NCBI GenBank assembly: GCA_016648135.1 | Contig: JADDOH010001584.1 | Coordinates: forward strand, 186,001 to 250,000 | Reading direction: 5' to 3' | Source: Agrypnia vestita | Taxonomy: Eukaryota; Arthropoda; Insecta; Trichoptera; Phryganeidae | DNA length: 64,000 bases | In this document: positions 10,956 through 21,861 of the stretch, piece after piece | Position numbering within the stretch: position 1 is the stretch's first letter | Layout of the letters: each line of letters opens with the position of its first letter | Notes under the pieces: model-generated | What the model was told of the DNA's origin: nothing | Seen by the model: only the letters and a program-made list of their open reading frames with translations | Database searches by the model: none | Translations under genes and position numbers: made by a program

Positions 10956-11119
10956 TATAAAACGATAACTTACAAGCCCCTGTATACAACGACAAAATGA
11001 TAGACAAAGTTTGTGAACTTTTCGCGGAGAATTGCTGCAAAAACTTCATGATGTCGAAGTTTATGGCCAATAAATACGAGAAGTACCTAATCGAGAAAAG
11101 TGGCGTTTTTATAGTTTAA
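10956..11119 (+). CDS. Candidate 40-codon small ORF behind a TATA box
   Basis: TATAAAA (10956-10962) lies 35 bp before ATG (10997). The frame runs 40 codons to TAA at 11117-11119. The product begins MIDKVCELFAENCCKNFMM and is rich in Cys, Lys and Met with no signal peptide. The distance from TATA to ATG leaves only a roughly 5-15 nt leader, which is short for a host gene; this may be the start of a transposon ORF or the first exon of a spliced gene. No family is recognised. The block 10845-10995 has CpG above its surroundings. Confidence 0.3.
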
Positions 11120-11250
11120 ATGTTTTAAGTGTTTTATTACCACTATCTTTTATCTACATTACCTATGTTTTTGGCATTTTACTTATACTTTTTACCAGAG
11201 TCACACTAAGAAAACTAATTGCAATGTATTTTTATTGAAATATAATAATT

Positions 11251-11672
11251 ATACAGGTGTCCCGTATCTCGACGTCAAGCTGAAATCGGGTGATAGGCCA
11301 AGTCATAATAGTTATCAGAAAAATATTTAAAAAAAAAAACAGTTAAAACCGGGCACAGTATTGATTTTGAATAGTTTGGTCAAAAAGTGACATTATCTTC
11401 CAAGCTGGAGCAGTTGACTATGAATTTTGGACAAAAGTTTACAGAAGCATAATTCAGGATTACGTAATAATAATAAAAATGAAGAAAAATAAAGATTTGT
11501 AGCAACAGGAGTGAAAAAACCGTCACAGGGTGTAAATTTTTTGATCTTTTTTAAATACTTATAATTCTTAAAACACATGACTTAAATTTTTTTTAATATT
11601 TTTCTGATAACTATTATGACTTGTCCTATTACCCGATTTCGGCTTGACATCGAGATACGCAACACCCTGTAT
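11251..11672. mobile_element. MITE with about 85-bp terminal inverted repeats
   Basis: The left end, ATACAGGTGTCCCGTATCTC with the following GACGTCAAGC (from 11251), and the right end are inverted copies over about 85 bp. Both include ATCGGGTRATAGG and CATAATAGTTATCAGAAAAA. The element is bounded by TATACAGG and its complement. The interior (11340-11580) has no ORF of note. Termini resemble those of the other ACAGG fold-backs but the arms are a different family. Confidence 0.85.
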
Positions 11673-11784
11673 ACCATGCTCTCTCTTTTCCCCCTATAGA
11701 GAGTTAATAAGACACAAAGGTATTTCCATACAACGGTGAACAGAGTCGCAATCGCCAATATGATCACCAACCGACGAAGGTTAA

Positions 11785-11945
11785 AATATATTTTACAAGT
11801 CTCACTGAGACGAAGCTATGTATGTGAGAAACGTGTATGGAAGTTTTTTATACGATAGCACAGGGCTTACAGCCTAAAGCTGGCTTAAGTGATCACTCTA
11901 CACAAGGCAACGTTCACCAATTCCGTCGTAAGAACATTCAAACAT
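11785..11945. mobile_element. Half copy of the GTCTCRNAGARACGA fold-back MITE
   Basis: The segment matches one arm of the complete palindrome at 58498-58802: a GTCTCACTGAGACGA start, GGGCTTAC, GCTTAAGTGATCACT and CAACGTTCACCA in the same order. The second arm is absent. Confidence 0.75.
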
Positions 11946-12180
11946 TGTCAAATTTTTAAAAGTTTTATGTATGTCCCGAATTGGAATCATTCGTATATTT
12001 GAAGGGACTATGCTAGAGATATCTGTAGTATTTTCTCATGTACTAGTTTATATAGATTTTGTAGCTGATAATGATATCTCTATATTTTAAAATGGAGTTC
12101 AAGTGGAAATTTTACAAGTATTTCTTCATATATCTATATCATGTATCATTCTATTTCTTATATTGTTTACTATTGTTGAC

Positions 12181-12345
12181 AGTGAAGTGGTTTTGCACCC
12201 ATATGAGTTTGAGTGGGATGGGCAGGATGACCACTTTAGCATTAAAAAATGCCGAATAGGGAGGCGAAAGTGTAGGGCCGATATGGAAGCTATTACTCAT
12301 TAAATGGCCCCGGGTGCGTGGTGGTTCTCTCTTTACTATTTTTAA
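12181..12345 (+). repeat. Dispersed repeat with residual coding similarity (copy 1)
   Basis: In one frame, with one stop, this reads TVKW, then LALKNAE, GGESVGPIWKLLL and KWPRVRGGSLFT. The minus strand of 26570-26755 encodes TVKW, LTLKNAKLDGESEGPMRELL and EWPWVCGGSHFT in the same order. The two copies agree better in protein than expected for non-coding repeats, so the family probably once encoded this peptide. I do not recognise the domain. Confidence 0.5.
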
Positions 12346-12448
12346 AACATTTTATGTTTAATATTATAGTTTTAAATATCTAAAGAATAAAAAAAATATT
12401 TTAAATTTGAATACTGTTTTTATACCAGCTTATAAAATGTTAAAAAAA

Positions 12449-12499
12449 AAATATTTTTTCACTCAACCGAATAATAATGTCGACCATTTCATATTATAT
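12449..12499 (+). repeat. About 48-bp direct repeat, left copy
   Basis: ATTTTTTCACTCAACCGAAT and the following about 28 bp (to ATATTATA) recur at 12887-12932. The copies bracket the MITE-like element at 12507-12880, and the second also abuts the fold-back at 12931. This is too long for a normal target-site duplication. Confidence 0.75.
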
Positions 12500-12506
12500 A
12501 AAAAAC

Positions 12507-12880
12507 TGACCCATAAAATCCAAGTTTTTATAATACTCCCTTTCTCATTTACTAGTGGAAACTGGTTTGGCGCTTAACCTACGCGTTGCGCTTCGGTCGG
12601 GCGACGCTACGAAAGGTTTCGTGTCTACCAAACGCGTCGGAATCTTTTCATACAACTTACTCAGTTGTATGAATGATCCATTAAAAATTTGAAAAATCAA
12701 AAATTATACTATAATTATTTTTTTAACTAAAATTTGATAGATCTTTTTGATCGTCGCCACGAGTCTGATTGCAAAGTTTTAGCTCGATCGGATCACGAGA
12801 AAACGGTTAAGAATCGATCCAACGTTTTTGCGTCAAAGAAACAGACAGACGCCATGAGTTAGTATAAAGGGAGTAAATAA
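12507..12880. mobile_element. MITE-like element with TACTCCCTTT ends (copy 1)
   Basis: It begins with ACCCATAAAATCC and TAATACTCCCTTT and ends with TATAAAGGGAGTAAATA, the inverse of the start. Internal marks are TTTCGTGTCTACCA, TTTGATAGATC, CGTCGCCACGAGTCT and AATCGATCC. Further copies: 56524-57065, 59548-59842 and, one end inverted, 62840-62905. No coding sequence. Confidence 0.75.
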
Positions 12881-12886
12881 AATATA

Positions 12887-12932
12887 TATTTTTTCACTCA
12901 ACCGAATAATAATTTCGACCATTACATATTAT
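12887..12932 (+). repeat. About 48-bp direct repeat, right copy
   Basis: Second copy of the sequence at 12449-12499, with two or three changes. It ends exactly where the fold-back element at 12931 starts (ATATTATACAGGG). Confidence 0.75.
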
Positions 12933-13476
12933 ACAGGGTTATTTGTAAAACATTAATAACCTCGTAGGGCTATATTCCTGCCTTGATTATGAGTCGAAAA
13001 TGTTCAAGCTATTATGACCTAATATCAATAGTTAAGGAGATATGCGACATCGAAGTTTGCACTTTTTTTTCAATATTTCTGACTTATTTTTTTGTACAAC
13101 GTTGGACTATCATTACAGTAACTTATATCGAATATGAAAAATTCATTCCCTTTAATACAAGTCAAATAAAAAAATAAAAACCTTCGAATTCTAATTGGAA
13201 AATATTCCAATTGGACTTTTTTCACGGTTTTTATCATTTTAATTAACTTGTATTGAAACGAATGAATTTTTCGTAATCGATATGAGTTACTGTAATGATA
13301 GTCCAACGTTTTACAAAAGTAAGTCAGAAATATTGAAAAAAAAAATGCAAACTTTAATGTCGCACATGTCCATAACTATTGATATTAGGTCATAAAAGCT
13401 TGAACATTTTCGACTCATAATCAAGGCAGGAATATAGCCCTGCGAGGTTATTAATGTTTTACAAATAACCCTGTAT
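12931..13476. mobile_element. Fold-back element, copy B (546 bp, full arms)
   Basis: Same family as 9043-9577, with arms of about 260 bp ending in ATACAGGGTTATTTGTAAAA. The centre has an inverted core around TCTAATTGGAAAATATTCCA. No coding capacity. Confidence 0.85.
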
Positions 13477-13736
13477 AAAAAGCAGACAATGTTTTATTTT
13501 AGTCTCGCTATAGAGTAAAATGCACAGGTGGACGCCATTCTATCGAATTTTGTTCTTCCCGGTATTTCAATACGTGTTCCGAAGATCCAATTTGTGTTCA
13601 GTGATTTCTTTGGAGCGTTTAGTAGCTTGAAAATATTTGGCACTCACGAGTCGGATCTATTACACATGTTCATTGGTGAAGACGGAATACTTTCGTATTG
13701 CGCAATCATGAAACTACACATGACTTATATGACCAT
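13477..13736. other. Unassigned stretch with a 71-codon frame
   Basis: A plus-strand frame at 13528-13743 (…FVLPGISIRVPKIQFVFSD…) is the only item. No domain is recognised and the frame runs into the LINE copy at 13737. It may be chance or an unrelated relic. Confidence 0.25.
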
Positions 13737-14065
13737 AACCTAACATTGATGCTGATATTCTTGCAGATACCTTATCTTCGTTCAAAAACTCACTCATACA
13801 CAACATCCATTTTCTAAACGATGACCAGAACCTATAGATCCATTAAATCAATTATTCATTAAATACTAATCGCACTACATTCAAACACTTATTATACAAT
13901 ACACATAAATGTACATGTAAAATACACTTAAATGCAAATATACATGTTACTAGAGCGTGCCGAAGACGCTTGTAATTGGGATAATGGGCATAGTCTTAAC
14001 TATAATGTTTATTATCAGAGTATCATGTACCTATTATCCTGTTAGTGTCTCTAATAAATAAAATA
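13737..14065 (+). mobile_element. LINE 3' end (copy 2 of the family at 9985)
   Basis: It starts abruptly at CCTAACATTGATGCTGATAT, encoding PNIDADILADTLSSFKNSLI and the stop after FLNDDQNL. It continues through the 3' UTR shared with 10205-10365 (for example TACATGTTACTAGAGCRTGC) and ends near AATAAATAAAATAAAA. This is the usual form of a 5'-truncated LINE insertion. Confidence 0.8.
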
Positions 14066-14284
14066 AAAAATATAAAAAATGATGTGTTTTATGTATACTT
14101 ACATAAAAATCAATCATTTAAAGACATTTATAATTTATTTCCATTCTATAAAATTAAATGTTGCTAATAATAGCTTGGAATATTTTTATCTTGACGCGCT
14201 AACATATATAATTTTTTGATAATGTACTATTACGAAACTAATGTAATGTGTAATGTACTATAAGAAACTAGTCTAACAGTCTCG

Positions 14285-14640
14285 AACATTCGACAAACCA
14301 ATTTTTTTTGTATAAAAGCGCCGTCAGGCGAGCGCGCGTGACATGTTATTTCTGACAGCGGGCTTACGCCAGAGAAAAGCGAACCATGCAGCGGCTAGCA
14401 GTGTGACCAAGCGACAAATATACGGCCAGTGAAGACATACCTAGTCGCGAATAGAATATTCTCGAAGCGATTAAAAAACGCAATAAAAAGTGATCTGCAG
14501 ACGAGCGACGTGAAATATGCGAAATTGTGTGAAATATTCCAAAAACTTTAGTGTGAATTTCAGAATAGTGATCCGGTTGAATTTGTGAATAAATAAAGGT
14601 TTTAATTGTTTTTTGTATTTTATTTGCCTCCTACAGCTCC
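14285..14640 (+). mobile_element. LTR-like block (probable solo LTR)
   Basis: TATAAAAGCGCC (14311-14322) is followed by a GC-rich stretch, a long AT-rich body, AATAAA signals (14588-14597) and a T-rich end TTTTTTGTATTTTATTTGCC. TATA, roughly 270 bp of R/U5-like sequence and poly(A) signal are the order of a Gypsy or BEL LTR. Clear TG...CA ends and a target duplication were not found. No coding domain adjoins it. Confidence 0.4.
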
Positions 14641-15580
14641 TATCCAGTGACAGTATACGAAAGTTTTTATATAGATTGCATTTGTTAAATTTCTCACTTT
14701 GGGTGAATTTCGAAAGAAATACTTTTATTGCAAAAGACAAGACTTTCAGAGAACTTTAATCCACTTTCCTCGGTCATGACCAGGAACCAAAATTGAATAT
14801 ATTATAATTTTTATCTACGTTCATGTATATATGGAATATAACGGATTTTATGGCCGTGATGAATTCCGGATTGACCTTGTAAGTTCCTCTACTGAATTTC
14901 TTCTTGGCAGATCTCTCAAAGAAGTTTAAAATGATGGTCATTAAAATATAAATTATTGGGCCTCATTTTTTTTACTCCTAAATAAATTGAAAAAAATAAT
15001 AGAATGTCTAAAAAGTAGGTAACTAACATAAAAAGGAAAAATTATGTCATTTTACAAACGAAGAAAATCTCATTTTTTTTACATAGTTCCTTTCATTTTA
15101 TATTTTATTTCGGAAAGATATTTTTTCTCGATAGTCTAGCAGATGTAGGTACTGTCAATTTACCCGAGAATTGATTTCAGCTCTTCAATATCTGTCACTA
15201 TATATCATCAATATTCTTCATTCTTCCCGTCATTCTTGTTCTGCTGGGAAATAATATCAAAGGTAGGAACTATTTATTCAGAATCAAACATCCCCGAAAA
15301 ATAGTCTTATTTTAAAAAAGATATACCCGTAGGTACTTTATTTTTATTCTATAAAATTCATATAAACATTTGGGGCCATAAATTCAATCTTAATAATATC
15401 AGTAATAAAAAAATAACGTACACGCTGACTCATTTTAGTATCTGAGGAGTGAAGTGAAGTATCATTGGAGAGCCAAACAAACAAAAATCTGCCTCTTTGG
15501 AGTTGAAAAGCTTTCAACTCTTACCGAGAAAATTCTATGAAAAACAATGATAAATAAATACTTATGAATCAAAACACATT
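14641..15580. other. Unassigned AT-rich stretch
   Basis: No frame, RNA gene or shared repeat recognised. Confidence 0.35.
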
Positions 15581-15581
15581 T

Positions 15582-16290
15582 TTGTTTCTCGTGAGGGCCG
15601 ACCATGCAGCTTTGAAATGAAGAAAATTAAATTTGAAGAATCCAGAAGGAAAACTGGCTCGTTGGATTGAAAAACTTCAACAGTACAATTTCAGCATCGA
15701 GTGTAGGCAGGGAAAAATACACCATAATGCGGATGCCCTCTCACGAAGATCATGTACCCCGCCTTGAAAACATTGTGACAAGGTGGAAACGAAAGACGAG
15801 TCTTCAGAAGTTAAACAACTAACGATGGCGGACAACTGAAAAACATAAAGACTCCAGGCAGATCAGGTAGAAGACGTATCGGTCTAATCCTCCATTTGAA
15901 AGAAACCAATGAGCCGCGTCCCAGGTATAGTGGCAGCCGAAGAAACAGTTTTTAAGGCCTTGGGGTCAATGAGACGGCATGGTGGCACGGAAAGATTCAA
16001 TAAAACTATGGAGCAGCATTTGTGGGAGTACATGTTAGGATAGAGGAAGATGGAAAGGAATTTTGAAGGAGGCCAAGGCCCACAATGGGCTGTGGAGCCA
16101 TTGATGATGATGATGATGATGGAGCAGCATTTAACAAAGGTCATTGATAATCACAAACGTAACTGGGACCGATAACTACCATTATTTTTAATGACATATC
16201 TTTCAGCGACTCATGACATAGTAGTGCACTCTCCAGCAAGTGTTAATCTCCGGGCGAGGGATATGAATCATCTAGAACATCTCTCGTAGG
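15582..16290 (+). mobile_element. Gypsy-type LTR retrotransposon relic (RNase H and integrase scraps)
   Basis: At 15582-15625 the RNase H start (VRADHAAL) is readable. After a frameshift, WIEKLQQYNFSIE and NADALSRR follow (to about 15760), the signature end of the Gypsy RNase H domain. An internal deletion then joins to the integrase C-terminal half: ERFNKTMEQHL (15990-16020, split by a later insertion), then HKRNWDR and a LPLFLMTYLSATHD segment to about 16270. Catalytic D,D residues of integrase and the protease/RT region are gone; several stops are present. An LTR-like block follows at 16295. Dead copy. Confidence 0.8.
16008..16132 (+). mobile_element. 97-bp LINE tail inserted with a 14-bp target duplication
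   Basis: ATGGAGCAGCATTT occurs at 16008-16021 and again at 16119-16132. Between them is a LINE 3' scrap encoding DRGRWKGILKEAKAHNGLW then stops, ending in a (GAT)n tail. The same 14 bp once encoded MEQHL in the Gypsy integrase, so removing the insert and one copy restores continuity of that relic. This dates the LINE insertion after the Gypsy element. The C-terminus DR..WR.ILKEAKAH.GL is typical of insect LINE ORF2 ends. Confidence 0.9.
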
Positions 16291-16294
16291 GTCT

Positions 16295-16660
16295 CGGAGG
16301 AATTTATCTATAAAAGGTATCACACAACGCGGGGTCATTCATTCGTGACAGTTAACTCACGCGATACTACCAATAGAATGATCAGCGCATATTCCAACGA
16401 CAGTAAATAAAGGATGTTTTTACTGGGGCAAGAGGTTTTTCTACGTGCGAATATTGAAAGGAATTTACCAAAAGTGATCTAAGCAACAGAAACAGCGTAA
16501 ATTAGTGCAGATTAAGAAACAAACAGTGCAAAAATAAGTTAAATTAATAACGGCACTTCGATATAACTCGTTTCGAGTGACTTTCTTTGGTAATAAATTT
16601 AACTTTATATTGTTTTATTCTTTAAATTTGTCTTTCAAAGGCACGTTGCGTGACATTATC
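16295..16660 (+). mobile_element. LTR-like block downstream of the Gypsy relic
   Basis: TATAAAAG (16309-16316) is followed 28 bp later by an arthropod-type initiator TCATTC (A at 16337). An AT-rich body leads to AATAAA near 16591-16596 and a GGCACGTTGCGTGACA end (16639-16656). Position and strand fit the 3' LTR of the relic at 15582-16290. The 5' boundary and any second LTR are not found. Confidence 0.5.
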
Positions 16661-17340
16661 ATCAGTATCGACATTATAATGAGTCCCGATGACGAGAGAA
16701 TATTCCTTTCGAAATAACTGAATGTGTGTTTTGCAAAGTTTATTTTGTGATAATTAAAATAACACTTTTAGCATTATTACTTAAATAAATCATGAATTTC
16801 ATTTAATGGAATTGCTTACTATTAAATTCGCAAGAATAGAATTTTTATTTCTCTACTATCATTAATATTATTTACAAGGTATGAAGATAAAGAACTCGGA
16901 ACCCACAATTACTCATTACAATCCGGCGTGAGCTAGTCGGTGAAGGTTGTAAAAATTATCCGACTGGTTTCCAAAATTGTGGTAAATTTTTCAAAAACAA
17001 AAAATATATATTTGAAAACTGTACCTTCAAAATAAAAAATTTACCTATCCGCCTACTTTTCAAATGATTTAAATACTTAAGTCAAATGTGAAATATCAAT
17101 GTATTTAAAGATTCCTTGGAGGTGATATACAGAAGTAGATTTGGATATTCTATGGAAAAAATGTCATGTAAAGTTAATACCTGTAATTTATCCTTATAAA
17201 TTCCTTGAAGCAAATTGTGATTTGTCGATTTATGAAAACGTTGTCGAAAAATGCTTTTTAATTTGTAATATGTGTGAGCATATCTGAATCCCGTTTGTGT
17301 ATGCGCAACGGACACATAGATCGTAACGCCTATCAGGGGA
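16661..17340. other. Unassigned stretch
   Basis: AT-rich; the 103-codon minus-strand frame (17082-17393) has no recognisable domain and its composition is that of chance. Confidence 0.35.
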
Positions 17341-17344
17341 GAAA

Positions 17345-17530
17345 GGTTTAAATACCCGCGCGCATGGGCGCGCGTTTTTCTTTTTTGAGTCATGTCATTC
17401 AGATAATAACTGTAAACACTTATATAATAAATACCAACATTTTACTACATGTTTTATTGTTACGGATTACCTACAAGTCATCCATCCAACCCGAGGTCGC
17501 GTCTTATACGGAGATAAGACGCATCAAACT
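17345..17530 (+). mobile_element. Possible LTR fragment
   Basis: TTTAAATACC (17347-17356), a GCGCGC/GCGCGC inverted block (17358-17376), TCATGTCATTC initiator-like sequence and AATAAA (17427-17433), spaced as in the LTR-like block at 16295. Boundaries not resolved; low confidence. Confidence 0.25.
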
Positions 17531-18195
17531 GAGCAGAAACTAGTAGTAGCGATCACATTATTAATATTATTTATAATTGAAGATTTACCTTTCACTGCTG
17601 GTTGAAGAGAATCTCCTCCTCCTCGGCTCTTGATCCCCGAAGGTCTTGGCGCCAGGTCTCCTGGTGCTCTCCAACAAGATGGCGGTGTACCGAGTGATAA
17701 ACATCGCCATGTTGTTTGTTGTGCTCAGCCACTTTCAACTTTGCACACTAACTAGCCTTAAACTTCCCATACGACAATATGGAACTAGACACCACAAAAG
17801 GACTTCATCAAATTTATTACACACATTTTTATATATATTTTTCAATGCACTGTATTATAGTTTACTCATCAGTATATAAAAACGAACTATTAAAAAAAAA
17901 CACTGTTATATTTATTTCTCGTATATTTACTCACTCGTTTAGTGTTAATGGTGGTCACCATTACTTTACGATATGCAATAAATTATATTAAAAGTACTAA
18001 TAAATAACTGGAATGTTCTCTTGCTGAGAATTTGTAATTACATTCTCTTTATTTTTTTATCCAAAAACAACACAACGTGCTTCCATACAAAACAAATGCA
18101 ATTAGACGATTAGGCATTCTTTTTTCTGTTCACTCCATAATATCACAGTATACTAAGAACAGTAATACGTCTTCATACAAACTGGCCGCTACCCA
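17531..18195. other. Unassigned stretch
   Basis: 17590-17720 is less AT-rich, with an AACAAGATGGCGGTGTACCG motif; a 77-codon frame there has no domain. The rest is AT-rich. Confidence 0.3.
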
Positions 18196-18201
18196 TTAGA
18201 A

Positions 18202-18256
18202 TGTGTGCGTGCGTGCTCGGCGCCGTGTACGCACGCACTGTGACGCACACATTGAC
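18202..18256. repeat. GC-rich imperfect palindrome
   Basis: GTGTGCGTGCGTGC (about 18203-18216) is complementary to GCACGCAC...GACGCACAC (18231-18250). The loop is TCGGCGCCGTGTAC. It is a local CpG peak; 18280-18330 continues GC-rich. Confidence 0.6.
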
Positions 18257-19170
18257 ATAGAATATGGGGGCACAAGGCGGCGGCAGTAAGGGCCGTGCCT
18301 TCGGTGCCATTCGCGCTCGCAGCCGCCGCTTTAGAAAAAAAATGCGCTTCCTGAAAAAAATGCCTTTTTTATGTTTGTGGTGCTTTACTAAAAAGGTGTG
18401 TTGATTATCACAAAGACTGTGAGTTTTTAAAAGTCTACGTTGATGTTAATCAGCGTTCTTGCAATTTAAGTGCAGAAACTAGGTATACTAATTACAGAAA
18501 TTATGCGACAGATCGAAATTTACTCATGACTTTGTTGCCAATATAGAGAGGATGGAGCAGGTCTTTCGCAAAGAGATCGAAAAGGACCACATAAACATTA
18601 AAATCGGCACATCAGTTTTTGAACAATTAAAAGAAATTGAATTTTATTCGGGTTTCGTGTCTACCTTATGCGTCGTAATCTCAGACGCTACGAGTAAAGT
18701 GACAACCCTAGTGTCAACGCATTAGTAGGCTAATAACTCGCCGACAGGCCGGAGATAACCTACTGTTCTGGGTATACTGTGATAATATTCACACCTGTGT
18801 AAAATGGTGCACTCCTTTAATAGGGGAATTGCGGTTAATTCGTACCAATGAGAAATATCAACAACTCTATGACATGAGGCGCCCACGGCGGTGAAACATA
18901 TATACTCAAATGACCGTCGCTGATTGCAGGTGACAGCAGCCATTTTCTGTCATTCCTAGCAAAATATTTAAAATGGTATTTAATAATATTTTTGTTACCT
19001 TCATAATGTAATAATATAAGTACTAAATGTGCAAATTGAATAATATATGTAATTAATATTCAACATCTTCTTTAATATTCTTCTGAGCTTATTGACCGCG
19101 CCCCTACACCCACCCGACTCCAATCTCATCTAAACTCCTCAAGTATTATAATACGTAGTCCTGTAGTCTT
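18257..19170. other. Unassigned stretch
   Basis: No frame or repeat recognised apart from a GGTTTCGTGTCTACC word (18650-18665) shared with the TACTCCCTTT element family. Confidence 0.3.
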
Positions 19171-19177
19171 AAGGTTA

Positions 19178-19260
19178 TTAGTAATATTACTGAAGATGAT
19201 GCTTCAGCATTATTAAACGTTATAATTTTTATAAATAAAAATTAGTAAAGTAAACGGTGT
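19178..19260 (+). repeat. Single arm of hammerhead-like family 1
   Basis: ACTGAAGATGATGCTTCAGC then AAACGTTATAATTTTTAT and AAAGT match the right arm of the inverted pair at 684-746. The hairpin and the GAAA box are eroded. Confidence 0.5.
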
Positions 19261-19261
19261 T

Positions 19262-19545
19262 GTTATTTAACTGTAATTTCGGATATTTTATACGCACCGT
19301 ATGTATTACCGAAAAGCGAATCTCGACGTTTCGTTGGATTCTTATCCAACGTCATCAGGAGGACGACCTTTACCCGCGGAGGTGGAGGTCGGACTGATTA
19401 ATGGTGCTGCTTTCTAGAAAGAAAATTGTATGCACTTTGTTGTGGAGTGTTCTCTTCTTCTACGTCAGCAGATTTTACTGCGACTTCTCTCAGTGTCGTT
19501 AGAACAGGGCGCCAAATACTTGATGTTATTATTATTGTTAATATA
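19262..19545 (-). mobile_element. Penelope-related terminal repeat with hammerhead-like motif (family 2)
   Basis: On the minus strand CTGATGA (19352-19358) is followed by C, a 7-bp hairpin GTTGGAT/ATCCAAC and GAAACGTC (about 19325-19332). ACGT is self-complementary, as in dimeric hammerheads of Penelope-like elements. Flanking sequence to 19540 matches 29270-29420, and the block 19275-19300 matches 29130-29160 and 62510-62535. The extra C between CTGATGA and stem II departs from the canonical core. The rest of the element is missing. Confidence 0.6.
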
Positions 19546-20230
19546 ATTTAAAATAGCCTTTCAAAAAGTTTCAAAATAAAATATCAAAAAATTATTAATA
19601 TTAGACAAACTCTAGAAGAAATTACGATCTAATCACGGTACCCTTGTGATATTTTTATTAAGATTATTTCCCTTAAAAAAATGTAGATATCTCTTTAAGG
19701 GGTACGAATCTAGCACTATTCCCCTACGAAATAAATTCACAAGCTTTTCATACACCTTCTATTTATTATTGGAATAATGTTTTTGTTAATGATGAGATTG
19801 TGTTCTTGGAGGTATAAATTAATTGTGATGTATAATAAACAGTGTTGTTAATGCATGGCGTTCAACACCATTGTTTTCAATGGTGTGATTTTAATCTTTT
19901 TTCACTAAAAAAATATAAAAGATCCATTGTGTATTTTGTTAAGATCTGCACAGTGGATGTTGTACTGCAAAATTAATAAGTACGCGTACCAGAAATACAA
20001 GCCCGATGCGAATCTTATACAAAAAAAGTGATGCTGTATGGTGGGATTTTGAAAGAGTTATCTATTTTGAAATCATATGAAATAGTGAACTAATTACGTC
20101 AAATGTCTAGTGATGACAATTGAATTCATATTAATATTAAAGTAGAATTTGGCTTTACAAGCCGTATTTTATTTTTTCATCTTATCCCAAAAGATCCAAT
20201 CGTAAAGATATTAACAAGATAAAATATTCC
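19546..20230. other. Unassigned AT-rich stretch
   Basis: No feature except a short inverted repeat around CAACACCATTGTTTTCAATGG (19862-19884), whose ACCATTG/CAATGGT halves form a hairpin. Confidence 0.35.
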
Positions 20231-20232
20231 TG

Positions 20233-20509
20233 TATGCAGGGTTATTTGTAGAACATTAATAACCTCGCAGAACTATATTCCTGCCTTGATTATGAGTCGA
20301 AAATGTTCAAGCTATCGTGACCTAGTAATGATAGTCCAACGTTTTACAAAAAAATATGTCAGAAATATTTTTTAAAAAATGCAAACTTTGATGTCGCATA
20401 TCTCCATAACTATTGATATTAGGTCATATTAGCTTGAACATTTTCGACTCATAATCAAGCAGGAATATAGTCTCGCGAGGTTATTAATGTTTTCCAAATA
20501 ACCCTGTAT
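20233..20509. mobile_element. Fold-back element, copy C (internally deleted, 277 bp)
   Basis: It has the same termini (GCAGGGTTATTTGTAGAAC and its inverted partner) and the same arm blocks as 9043-9577. The left arm is cut after the AAAATGTTC block and jumps directly into right-arm sequence, so about half the element is deleted. Confidence 0.85.
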
Positions 20510-21860
20510 AATTGACTTAAACTTGCTTTTGCTATTTAGGTCTTGTGTATGAAATTAATTCAACACAATTTTGCTATGTATAAAATATTCTTATAGAAGA
20601 GATTTAGTATAAAATTATATCAAAGTATGTAAACGAAATTGCATTTATATTTATCTGTTTCAGACGCCTGCTGCCATCTATCGATAGCTCTAGGAAGCTC
20701 GCTCTAGCCGAAATGCGGGCCAAGCCAAAACAAAAACACACACGCAACGCATCCAGCTTCCGCCAGAGCAGGACACAATCATTGTGATCTTAATTTCGAG
20801 CGTCTTTTTCCCAAGACCAGGAAACTTTAAATTGATAAAAAGATAAAATATAATTTATTCACTGTAAAGACCCTATGAGCTTTTTGTTTATACTCGACCG
20901 ATTTAATTATATAACTGAGTCTGCGAGACAAATATAGACAACAATCTTACATAAGCATAGAAGTGTTGTGCATTTTAATAAGAATTTCAACCAGTTTTCT
21001 GTCCAGAAACAAGCAAGATATCATTAACAACAGCTGTGAAAATAGTTTGTTATTGACTTCGGCTGCATTCATTTATCAAGATTGCAAAATAATTGTTATG
21101 TACTGCTACGTGTTAGAATAATAACAACTCTCGAGATTGCTGGAGGTCACATCTAAAGCAATTAATGTTGTATTTAATTAAAATACAGGATATCTCACAG
21201 TTGAAGTGAAACCTCCTTCCCAGTGCATATTTACATAAAGTTCTCACAAAACTACTATTCGTGTAGACGAAAATGCGTCACAAAGGCTGTATTCCTGTCT
21301 GCTTGAAGAACGTATTATGCGTATAATTTGCATGGTCGAAAAGTCAAGATTTACGTGGTTTTACCGGTTTACCGGCAATCTATCTGTAATTATGCATATT
21401 ATAAAATATGCTTTATGGCATTAAATTATGAAATAACAAATTTAAAATTTACATTTTTAAATTAATTATTAGAAAGATTATGTATTATACAGAGATTATT
21501 GAAATATCTTATTAGACGACGAATTAATATGAGCCCTTCGAAAATATAACACGTTTGACGTATTATTGGTTAGGCTGAATTATATTTTAAAGCAGATCTT
21601 TCCTGCTGAAAAGAGAGCTTTTTCTTCAGTAGGAGCGATCTGTACTTAAATTGGGTCGGACTTAAACAATGACACGTAAAGGGCTCATTTTTATTTCTTT
21701 TCTGAATAAATTTTATTTCAATAACCTATGTATAATATATTATATAACATTTCTTATAATTTATTACAGCAGAAGATTCTTTCTCTTTCGAAAGAAAAAA
21801 GAAAACGGTACCACACTATTTTTCTAAATTATTATAAGACATAATATCAAAATACATAAT
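20510..21860. other. Unassigned stretch with a candidate splice acceptor
   Basis: TTTATCTGTTTCAG (20652-20665) is a good 3' splice-site shape and is followed by about 150 bp of higher-GC sequence (20666-20830) that has stops in all frames within 20-60 codons. The remainder is AT-rich. No gene can be supported. Confidence 0.25.
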
Positions 21861-21861
21861 T

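Noticed and set aside
14285..14640. Promoter of a host gene at TATAAAAGCGCC
   Set aside because: The long AT body and polyadenylation signal without any ORF fit an LTR better; kept only as an LTR-like block.
17082..17393. 103-codon minus-strand frame as a gene
   Set aside because: Ile/Leu/Lys-rich chance composition, no start context and no similarity visible.
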